NCBI RefSeq assembly: GCF_964204645.1
Contig: NC_134032.1
Location: forward strand, 8,364,275-8,428,274
Origin: Tubulanus polymorphus
Taxonomy: Eukaryota; Nemertea; Palaeonemertea; Tubulaniformes; Tubulanidae
Length of the DNA stretch: 64,000 nucleotides
Reading direction: 5' to 3'
A program made the position numbers and the translations under genes. Shown here one piece after another: positions 55,601 to 64,000 of the stretch. The stretch's first letter is position 1. Every line of letters starts with the position of its first letter. The notes beneath the pieces are model-generated. The model had not been told where the DNA came from. It saw nothing but the letters and a program-made list of their open reading frames with translations, and searched no databases.

Positions 55601-58600
55601 ATGGATTGCAATTCCATACACATTCTTCAAATTTCTTTGGTTTGAAACGATCGAATCATTAATCGCTTGTTTTCAGTTTCGGTAAAAGAATGGGAAAGAC
55701 TATTGAACATTATTCGCAGGTTGTAAACTCAGTAAGGCAATCAATTACCGCGTTAACTTCTTTATATATAGATTTTATATTCGCGATTTAAATTACAATA
55801 TGAAGTAGCCGGAATAGATACAAAGTAATGTAATATAAGACGCTGGACGACTAGTGCAATTAAAATAGATAATTCTTTCCATTTTTCTCTCTTTTCTTTT
55901 TTATTTGAATTATACAGCGAATTTTTTGCGATATTTTAACATTTTAGATGGATCTAATATTCGGTGCTATCGAAGATACGGAGTTACAAGTTCGAATTTG
56001 CGTGACTGGTTGTTTCGTGGCTCAGGTATTGATTGAATATATGCGTTCAAACAATTTGTCATCGATTCATACGAAATTTATGTTGATAGCAATAGCAATA
56101 GCAATGAGAAAATAGCTAATTTCTAAAGCGCTCTTTCCACTGTGCGACGTGCATTGTTTGAGGGCACTTTCGATTGAGTCGGTATCCACATGCGTTATCC
56201 CCAGCCTTGTTACTCTTCGTGGGGCGAAATAACATGCGAGCACCAACTAGACACTCAGGAGTCATCTATAAGGTCAGATGATAATTTACTGCTGCGTGGA
56301 GAGAGGTAATGAGGACAATTAGTGTCTTGCCCGGGAGACACGGCGGTATTAAACAGGCATCAAACCCACGACCTGGCGAGCTTCGGTTATCGGTGTTAGT
56401 CGACTGTTCGTGAAGATTGGAGCGAAATCGAATGTCATTAAGTCAAAAGCATAGGCCGGAGATGTCGACCACAAATTGAGCACGGTTGCTGTTATAGCTA
56501 GAAAAGATGGTCGACAATTTGAAATGCGCTGCGAACGAATTATAGTCGGAACGACCACTAAATATAGTTCGCCCTATCTTGCCAGAGTCGAACGCTCTAA
56601 CCACTGGCCCACGCCACTCCTCGGATAATAAGCAATATATTGATCATTACGATATGTGCTCCTGGTGTTTCAGAGCGCTGAAGATGCCCCTTGGACTGAT
56701 TCTAACCCATTTATGGTGTCGACTGAAAGAGGCAATGCTCTCAATGTTACTGACGTAAGAGCTGCGGTAAAGGTTTGGTTGGAAGAAAGAGCCGGTAAAC
56801 TTCCTCCGTACGACCATGTTCAATTATACTCAGGGTACGAGAGACACTTGAATCTAATATGATTCAGAATTCAGAAATTTAACACTACATTGTATGATAT
56901 CTATCCAACACCTCTGTTAATTCATCCATGATTAATTTCAGGATTGTATTGTTTAATAGACACGGTGGTTTCGCTGGAGGTAATAAACACTCGATATATT
57001 TCGTCGATTTTTGCTTTAGGCCTGATAGGCGCCTCATGGATGTCTCTTTGGAATAAAATATGGCGGGTGATAACCACCGAAAAATAGCATTACTTTGAAA
57101 GATAACAAAAAGATGATGAAAAGATAGTAAAATGATGATAAAAGATAGTGAAATAATGAAAAGATAGTGAAATGATGATAAAAAGATAGTGAAATGATGA
57201 TAAAAAGGCTAAAGATACTCGGTGATGAAAAGATGAAACGATGGAAAGGTGAAACAATGCTGCACTACATATGAACTGCATGTGAACTTTGATGACTACA
57301 AGTCACTGTAGGTGATTAATTTCTGATTGTATTTCAAGCCGTTACGACATGAATTTTAATGACGCTGGTTTATAGTTTGCCGAGTAAAAAAGTTATATAG
57401 CATCCCGAATATGAAATAATGAACTTTAATAGCCCCAGGGTTTACTTGTATGCGCTAGGTTCGAATCCCGAATATGTAATAGAAAAAACATTCATTCATT
57501 TTAATATACCGATATATATCTTAGATTTTCAGCTTACAGCAAGATCATTTGAACATTTGTCATCGCTAAAAATACAAATGATCCTCTTAAGTGACCAAAC
57601 AAACTGCCCCTGCGCGTTACAAAAGTACACGCAGGTTCATTTCAGCGTACGACATGACCCAGATTAGAAAAAAATACACACGTAGTGACGCATGCGCACG
57701 CTAACAATTTCTTGACTTAGAGAATTTCCCCCACACTAATGCGCATGCGTTATAAACAAGGACTTTTCGTCTTTTCGTCGTTTCGCTTGTTCATCGTTTC
57801 ACCTTACTATCGTTTTACCTTTTCATTGTTTCACCTTTCCATCGTTTCATCTTTTCATCATCATTTCACTATCTTTCCATCATCATTTCACTATCTTTTT
57901 ATCATCATTTCACTATCTTTTCATCATCTTTTCACCATCTTTCGAAGCAATGCTATATTTTTGTGGATATCACCCGACATAATAAAAGCTCTCCAGGCCA
58001 GTTGCTTAAAAGTTAGGTTAAAGATAACCGTTGGATAAATACCGTGCTGACAATGGACTTTTAGTTGTGACTATGTCAACTATGTCCACTAAAAAAAAAT
58101 TTGAGCAACTGTGACCTTGTTCACTAACGCCCCGCAGCGAATAGACCGAGAGCGCGGAGCCACAAAATTATTATTGTAATTTAGTTTGTTTGTATCCTTC
58201 TAGGTGTATCAGGAAATATATGTGTTGATTCTGCATCACTAGTTCGTTATGCCCCGACAGAACTTATAAGAAACGCTCCTGCTCATGAACTCGCACATAG
58301 GTATTTATCATTTAAGGATGATGACTAACAATTGCGTTTTCGATGTACGACTGATATTAATATCAAAACTTAAAATTCTTGTTTCTTGTTCAAAACTTAA
58401 AAGTTTGCCATATGTTCTTCCTTCCTTCTTTCTATCAAATTCGGCACGATTGATATAAGAGAAACTTGAATTCAAAAGTTGCAATGATCTAACATAGTGG
58501 GGCTATGTAATCAACCGCCGTTACAGTGTTATATTGCCGATATTTACACGATTTGGCGTTACGCGAAGACTCTGACATCTTCAACTCATGATACAAATAG

Positions 58601-59715
58601 AGGAAACAACTATTTCCGTTGGCCTTTGTTTGATGATCGCATATTTTCTTTTATTTGTAGTATGGGGGCCAAACATGATGCCGATTATGGTACAGAATGT
58701 CCCGAAGGTGTAGGCAGTGTAATGGGAGGCGGACCACCTTATAGATTCTCAAAATGTGCGATTAGAGCCATGAAAAAAAAGATGAAAAAACTTAACGAGT
58801 AAGTACGGTGCGAAGCAACAACTACGGAAAGAAAACAAAAACATAATTTATAATACAAGTCCTGAAACATGTGACCGTTTGTAATAGACTGTACAATCCA
58901 TGTATTTGTAGGAAAAACAAAAACTGTTTGTTGAATAAAGGGGCTAATATAAAAAGATACGCTGACATTATTGAAAAACATCCTGGACAATTCTACAGCG
59001 CCGATGAGCAATGCAAGATGAAAAATGGACCAACATCAGTCAACTGTGTTCCACCGGTACGTATTTTAGAGTAGCAAACTCATAAAGAAGACTGCTAATT
59101 AATTGCATGACCCAAGGCTCAGAAACCATGAAATAAAGGCATAAATACCTATGGGTTTTTCTAAGTCCTGACTTAGAAAACTAGGCTTAAGTATAGTTAT
59201 CCACATAATCTCAACGGAAAATGCGCTGTTTTAGTCGTGGTGTAGAGCAGTAAATTGTACCCCGGTATATAAATGACCTAGAGGAGCCATGATATGACAC
59301 ATAGACATTCTGGGTTACCAAACGTTGCGCCAGGCCAGTGGATACATTCTGAAAAGCACCTGTTTCAGAAGTGGTTCCCATAAAAGAAATCAAAGACGTG
59401 GCTGATCAGTGAAAAGCAAGTTAATCCATTATAAATATTTTGCCATTTATGAATAGGATGTTGAACGATTTAATCCATGTGTTCATCTTATGTGCACAAA
59501 CGATAGAGGGATATGTAAACCTACCCAGCCAAAGAAAACCAACGCCCCAGCGTTCGGGACATCATGCGGCAGCCAAATGGTAAAATGTCGACTATTTCTT
59601 TAAATCGAATTACCCGCAAATATCGTGTATTCTTTATGTATTTGTTATTCGTAAATGGTTTCAATTGCAGTGGTGCATTCGAGGAAGATGTGTATTCGAC
59701 GAGAAGGCACCTTGA
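52676..59715 (+). CDS. Secreted reprolysin-type metalloprotease (ADAM/ADAMTS-like), 14 exons
   Basis: Exons: 52676-52739, 53264-53526, 53554-53727, 54616-54769, 55467-55560, 55677-55719, 55948-56025, 56674-56834, 56942-56979, 58204-58300, 58661-58798, 58912-59056, 59457-59579, 59671-59715. All borders are GT/AG and all phases agree, giving 538 residues. Exon 1 is a signal peptide (MLLLLLSYYFFKS). Exons 2-4 form a propeptide. Exons 5-11 form the catalytic domain, from YYVELFVMIDF to the zinc site HELAHSMGAKHD (split by the exon 10/11 intron) and the Met-turn VMGGG. Exons 12-14 give an ADAMTS-like Cys-rich domain (HPGQFYSADEQCKM; final WCIRGRC). No thrombospondin repeat or transmembrane helix is seen. 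It should cleave extracellular proteins. Exons 2 and 3 are separated by only 27 nt containing an in-frame TAG at 53551-53553. Confidence 0.85.
54440..54535 (+). repeat. tRNA-like or SINE-like fragment in an intron
   Basis: GGTTCGAATCCCTGCCCGGG at about 54497 is a good B-box with stem-like end. An A-box is not convincing. It lies in intron 3 of the metalloprotease and is probably a SINE piece. Confidence 0.35.
56170..56635 (-). repeat. tRNA-derived SINE-like sequence in an intron
   Basis: On the minus strand about 56625-56590 reads GGCGTGGGCCAGTGGTTAGA, an A-box-like tRNA head. A B-box-like GGGTTTGATGCC lies far away near 56365, which is not normal spacing. A diverged SINE is likelier than a tRNA gene. 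It lies between exons 7 and 8. Confidence 0.4.
57064..57976. mobile_element. 913-bp TIR element with minisatellite arms, in an intron
   Basis: The ends are inverted copies: CGGGTGATAACCACCGAAAA and, from the right, CGGGTGATATCCACAAAAAT, continuing through TAGCATT and GAAAGAT. Just inside each end is an array of about 20-bp GATGATAAAAAGATAGTGAA units, in opposite orientation at the two ends. The middle shows no gene. It sits in intron 9 of the metalloprotease. Target duplications were not resolved. Confidence 0.8.
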
Positions 59716-60240
59716 ATATTAAGTGAGGATATCTGATCACATGTAGTTTTGTAATGATACAGTAACATGTATGTTTTCGTATGCCAATTGCTCTCGCAGA
59801 ATTTTTGAAAAAAAAATGTTTTTCTTCTATCAAGGAGGGTTGAATGATTCACAGTATATTTATTGCAAATGTCTACTGAAACGCCCCGCGCAGGCATTTT
59901 CATTTCTTCGTTTTATCACATTTGTTGATGTTGATGCGGGAAACATGTTTTATGTTTTCTATGAAATTTGTTGGTGTTGGAAAATATTCTAAAAAAAGGG
60001 GGTTGGCCTAATGAGCCAGATTTTGGGATCAGTTTCAGCGTAGAGAGGGTCGGCTGATTACTGATTACGTTCTGAAAATATATAAACAAGAATTGTGTGG
60101 TTTTCAGCAATAAAGAGGTCTGCTCATAGTACGTACTTGTCATTAGATTTAAAAAGAGGTCAGTGGTATATGGGATGTATGTAGTGTTTTATCAATATGT
60201 AATCTTGTGTCATTTCTTGGAGGCAATAAATCGTTATTGA
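59716..60240 (+). other. Metalloprotease 3' UTR and poly(A) signal
   Basis: AATAAA at 60225-60230 is the first clear poly(A) signal after the stop codon at 59713-59715. Nothing else is recognised in between. Confidence 0.4.
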
Positions 60241-60981
60241 ATTGAATATAGAAGTGTCCAGTTTTTATGGGCCATGCTGTGGTGGTCCCTGATGCTGCGA
60301 TAGTTTTCGCTCCTTCTGAAGTTTTGATTGAATATCAATTAGCTCTGCAGTCTCTTGCTTGATAAACCTAATCTATACATCATTCTAAACGAAAAGTAGA
60401 TTTTTTGCCGGTGATTCCCACGAATTTATGATCTAAAAAATTTAGGTTCCGGTTTGTGCAATTATCCTACTTATTGGGGTCTATTTTTATTTGCTATATA
60501 CATCGACATTTGAAAATTGTCAATCGAAATAATAGTCCTAAACTATTTTGTGTATTTTCTTCCATTATAGACATTAATGTAAAAGACACCTGTGTTGTTT
60601 GCCCCGCCTGTTGACTAGATCATGTTTAAAAGAAGCACATTTCGAAACAGTTGACATCGACAGTGCTGCTCTGACGAAGATTGGTTTCTCCGTTGCGAGG
60701 TGCAATTTTTACTTCACATATACATGGTACAGAATTTGTCTAAAAGTAAGAGTTTATATTACCGATTATGAATGCGAGTATGTGTGATAATATCGTGTCA
60801 TGCGGTTACCGCTTGCAATACTGTCGACATGTGACACCAACTCAGGACACAGGCTTCCGTCACGCGCTATTCGTGTATTTTGTACGCGCAATTTTTTGCA
60901 CGTCGCACAGAAAATGAAACATTGGTGAGGTCACACGATAATGCACTCGTAATCACGCAGATTGTCTCATATTAACGGATT
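60241..60981. other. Receptor 5' flank
   Basis: From about 60790 this is homologous to 36300-36492, including an identical 43-bp block at 60831-60873. It probably includes the receptor promoter. No gene is seen upstream of that. Confidence 0.5.
60831..60873 (+). promoter_or_regulatory. Conserved 43-bp upstream block of family 2 receptors
   Basis: Identical to 36342-36384; it starts GTGACACCAACTCAGGACAC and ends CACGCGCTATTCG. It lies about 110 bp before the receptor ATG. Confidence 0.4.
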
Positions 60982-62028
60982 ATGTCGAATGATTCAATCG
61001 CGTGCGACGATGAACTAAGTATTTCAGATAACTTCATACAAAGAGTGACTTTCCTGCCGATTATCATAACAATCGGTATTTTCCTGAACAGCCTGAACAT
61101 TGCTATTCTCAAACGCCAGTCATCGCAGCACAGGTCGCTGTTTCTCCTCAGAGCGTTAGCCGTTGCCGATATTTCTTTTCTGGTCGTGAAATTCTTTCGC
61201 GAATTCTTACGTCAATTGCTGAACGTCGCAGTCTATGGACTCGCGTTTCAAAGACTAGACGAAATGGAGAATGGTCCCAATGAAAGATTTTTCGGATTCT
61301 ATATGCTGTATTTTCCAATGGTGATCTTTAACCGATCGACTAAGTTGACGAGGAACTGGATAACGGTGCTGATAGCTACGGAACGAGTTTTTAGTCTCGG
61401 TTTCCCGTTGTTCGCCCAGGCTCATATAACCGAACGCCGTTTATATGTTTGTATTTGTATACAGTATGTTTTATTCGCTTGTTTCGCCATTGGATTCATG
61501 TTAAATATAGGACATTCTACGTATTGGTTTGATGTCTGTACGGGAATTTACATTCCATTGCTCACAAAAAGAAAATTAAATCCAGTTGAATATGCGGTTT
61601 ATCGCACATTATCGGCTTTAACGTCTGCTTTCACGAGTCTTTTGCCCGTTCTATTTCTCCTGATCCTCAACACGTTTCTTGTATTCGTGCTACGAAACAT
61701 CGGTAGAATTAGAGTGAATCTCACGCAAGACCCAAAATACAGAAACATCGACCGAAAAGCTACGAAAATGACAATCGCTATCGTCGTCATGTTTCTTCTT
61801 TTAGAACCTGCAACATCAGTTAGACCCTATGTTAACACAATAGTATAAGATTGTTCGATCTACCCCGTCCTAGTGATGACGTTCTAGAAGTCCTCGGCCG
61901 CGTATCAAAAATAGGGTCCGACGTACTGACTCCATTGTCCGCTAGTGTCAACTATTTTCTCTATTGTTTTTCCAATGAGAGGTTCAGAGCTGAGACAAAA
62001 CGAATTTTCAGCCGAAAATTGTAGATTT
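60982..62028 (+). pseudogene. FMRFamide-receptor-like GPCR, family 2, with a 2-nt frameshift before TM7
   Basis: The frame from 60982 encodes 288 residues. It has TM1 (LPIIITIGIFLNSLNI), TM2 (LLRALAVADISFLVV), TM3-4 with NWITVLIATERVFSLGFPL (an ER-type DRY variant), TM5 (LLPVLFLLILNT) and TM6 (IVVMFLLLEPATSVRP), and stops at 61848. Compared with the copy at 45353-45700, two extra bases (TA) at about 61846 create the stop. Downstream in the shifted frame, TM7 (SVNYFLYCFSNERFRAETKR) and a tail ending at 62028 are still present. It is therefore a nearly intact receptor damaged by one small indel, which could be real, polymorphic or an assembly error. There are no introns. The ligand is probably a peptide, inferred only from family resemblance. 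Confidence 0.85.
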
Positions 62029-62247
62029 AACATGATTTTCCCACGAGGAACTGAGCGTTAATGCAGGGCGGATTTAGGGGAAATATAGAAAATAGATATC
62101 CACCAACTGATGTTGCCCTTTTTGCCAAGCCAGAGCTACTTAAAATTTGCGACTTAGACGTTCTTCTCAGAATTTGCATTGTAATGTTTTTCTTCAAAAA
62201 TATCTTAACAACGGCGTTGAATCCCTACTAGTGGCCTTTACACACAT

Positions 62248-63171
62248 CCCCTGAAACAACATTACGAATTACGTTTTACGAATTACGTCTTACGAGTTAC
62301 GTTTTACGACTTACATTTTGGGCAACGATTTACCACTATATTTCGGTTCAATTTATCACAAGAGGTCAAGGTTGTGGTGCACTCTCGTGTCGTTAATATT
62401 AAACTTTGGGTAGCAGGCAAAAGGCAGCAATGTAGTGTGATCAGTTGTAATTTTTTGCCGAATGCTTCAACTAATAACGATGATGGATGACATTGCAGCC
62501 CAAACGCTTTGCTTTCAAATATAAATATATATTTTCATTATTAAAAAATAAGACTTGTTCTGATCATTTGTTACAATTGAACAATTGTATCAGCACCGAT
62601 ATGGAGTCCAATTCCTTTTTATCTCCATGAACCCCGAATAATTTCTAGCTTTGTATCGTCTTAATCATGCCCTTGCCAAACAGGACCGGTGTCAGTGTTT
62701 GTAATTTATTAATTAATGAATCCGGACGTATGCAGGCTGAATCGCTATACTTTTAATCATTTTAAATTATCATAGTCACTTTTTGACTTCCTTGGTCTCA
62801 TTATTACTTGTAATAAAAAATGCGTACGAAACTACCTCAATTTCACGGATATAATATACATGTATATATTTCGAAATGCAAAATAAATTCAGTCAGATTC
62901 ATTCTTCGTCATGATTCGACTTCATTGCAAAGCCCGTGTTTTTCCGAAAAACGTTTGAAGCAATAGCCAATAAGTCAATGGAAAAAGGTAAATCGTAAAA
63001 CGTAATTCGAAAAACGTAATTGTATAAGACCTTGACCTCGCGCGACATACGAAATGCAGGGAGCTCATATGGTAAATCGTTAACCTAACTCGTAATTTGG
63101 AAAACGTAACTCGTAATTCGTAAAACGTAATTCGTAAAACGTAAAACGTAATTCGTAATGTCGTTTCAGGG
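62248..63171. mobile_element. 924-bp TIR element rich in ACGTAATTCG words
   Basis: The left end CCCTGAAACAACATTACGAA and the right end TTCGTAATGTCGTTTCAGGG are inverted copies. Inside both ends lie short tandem words TTACGAATTACGTTTTACG or their complement. The interior contains AACGATTTACC and GAGGTCAAGGTTGTGG, also found at 48170-48230. No transposase is seen. Target duplications are not clear. Confidence 0.8.
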
Positions 63172-63674
63172 CTTCCATAGGCCGACGAGATGCTATCGAT
63201 TTTTAACCCGGAAGTCATAGATTATTCATTTTATGACGGATGGCTCCGATAATATCCACATTCAGGTATCAATGATGAATAGATAGTGGGTGGCTCCGAT
63301 CATATTCGGAATAGGTTAAGTCCTCGAGCTTTTCTTTTTCTGAGCTTTTTTTTAGTACCAGATCATCGACCTCGACACTAATATTATCAAGCCGCATATT
63401 CCTGCATGCTGGAATACACACCAGGTTTTTCAGAGAGACTGAAACAATTCTACTATTCAGTCTCATTATGTTCAAGAGAACGCAATGCAAGCAACCATGG
63501 AACTCGGAATAGTACTATGAAGCAACGAAGTGTTCGTACTTTCTACGAGCGATCACGGGATTGCTCGTATGTAACTTTGAACTTTCAACTATCGATGTCA
63601 GAACTTTAACTTTTAACTATCGATGTCAGCACCGCCAGTATTCGTGGTGTATGTGACATGCAGTGTTTATCAGC
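63172..63674. other. Receptor 5' flank, no gene recognised
   Basis: A short direct repeat (GTGGCTCCGAT near 63239 and 63290; CTATCGATGTCAG near 63588 and 63618) is visible. Short open frames have no features. Confidence 0.4.
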
Positions 63675-64000
63675 ATGAATTATAGTGCGACGACCACAGT
63701 AGCTGAAACTACCGTAGACTGTAATCGACCGTACGTTTTCAAAAACGTGCTTCTCGTCAGCGTAAAACTAGCGGGCGCTCTACCGATCAGTATCGTCGGC
63801 ATCATTCTGAATACGTTCAGTATTCTCATCATACGTCGCCAGTCGTCTGATCACAACTCGTTGTACCTGTTAAGCTGTCTCGCACTGGCCGATATACTCT
63901 TCCTTGTTTTCAACACGATTCAGGAACCGTTGCGTTTCGTCGTGTCCTGGTTCACGCAAGGAACTCACATGTTTTGGTTTCCGTACCTGAGCTGGGGTGT
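63675..64000 (+). CDS. FMRFamide-receptor-like GPCR, family 2, partial (runs off window)
   Basis: The open frame starts at ATG 63675 (MNYSATTTVAETTV, with an N-glycosylation site NYS) and is open to the last base of the window. TM1 is LPISIVGIILNTFSILIIRR and TM2 is LLSCLALADILFLVF, followed by the first extracellular loop. The RRQSSDHNSLYLL junction corresponds to KRQSSQHRSLFLL in the 60982 copy, so this is a diverged tandem member in the same orientation. The remaining TM3-TM7 lie outside the window. Confidence 0.85.
   Translation, partial: MNYSATTTVAETTVDCNRPYVFKNVLLVSVKLAGALPISIVGIILNTFSILIIRRQSSDHNSLYLLSCLALADILFLVFNTIQEPLRFVVSWFTQGTHMFWFPYLSWG

Noticed and set aside
59154-59180. Perfect short palindrome (GTTTTTCTAAGTC / GACTTAGAAAAC) in a protease intron
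   Set aside because: A 12-bp arm is small, isolated and without flanking structure; it is not enough to call an element or RNA.

Overview
The window looks like nuclear DNA of an AT-rich invertebrate genome. Genes have introns with GT/AG borders, and transposons of several classes fill much of the space. Lineage-expanded rhodopsin-class receptors of a FMRFamide-receptor-like type, together with BEL, DIRS-like and mariner elements, suggest a marine invertebrate, perhaps a lophotrochozoan. The species cannot be named from the sequence.

Host genes. There are two families of intronless class A GPCRs. Family 1 has intact copies at 3771-4718 (+) and 46169-47119 (-), a decayed copy at about 16976-17643 (-) and a short relic at about 51766-51853. 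Family 2 has a copy at 60982-62028 with a 2-nt frameshift before TM7, a copy at 36493-37123/45353-45700 split by an 8.2-kb transposon, and a third copy running off the right edge from 63675. The other host gene is a 14-exon secreted metalloprotease of the ADAM/ADAMTS (reprolysin) type at 52676-59715, whose splice phases all agree.

Mobile DNA, left to right. (1) A 990-bp duplication of the receptor 5' flank. (2) Hairpin repeats, minisatellites and MITEs at 2.3-10.3 kb. (3) A young BEL/Pao LTR element at 10540-15138 with apparently identical LTRs but no reverse transcriptase. (4) A decayed DIRS-like retroelement at 20041-25860, interrupted by a 1135-bp TIR element with a 9-bp target duplication. 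(5) A truncated LINE at about 27715-30130. (6) A gag-only element with 873-bp terminal repeats at 32302-36080. (7) An 8229-bp DNA transposon at 37124-45352. (8) A mariner at 50176-51600 with a LINE inside it. (9) TIR elements inside a protease intron and near the right end.

The most interesting object is the 37124-45352 element. It has long inverted ends built of about 114-bp AscI-palindrome repeats, a 6-bp target duplication and 5'-TAT termini. It carries two divergent multi-exon genes: an integrase-type DDE transposase on + (nine exons) and a SAM-HECT E3 ubiquitin ligase on -. It landed inside a family 2 receptor, and the empty site is visible in the paralogue. Both element genes are damaged, by one nonsense codon and two frameshifts, so this copy is probably inactive. 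The pairing suggests a transposon lineage that carries its own ubiquitin ligase.
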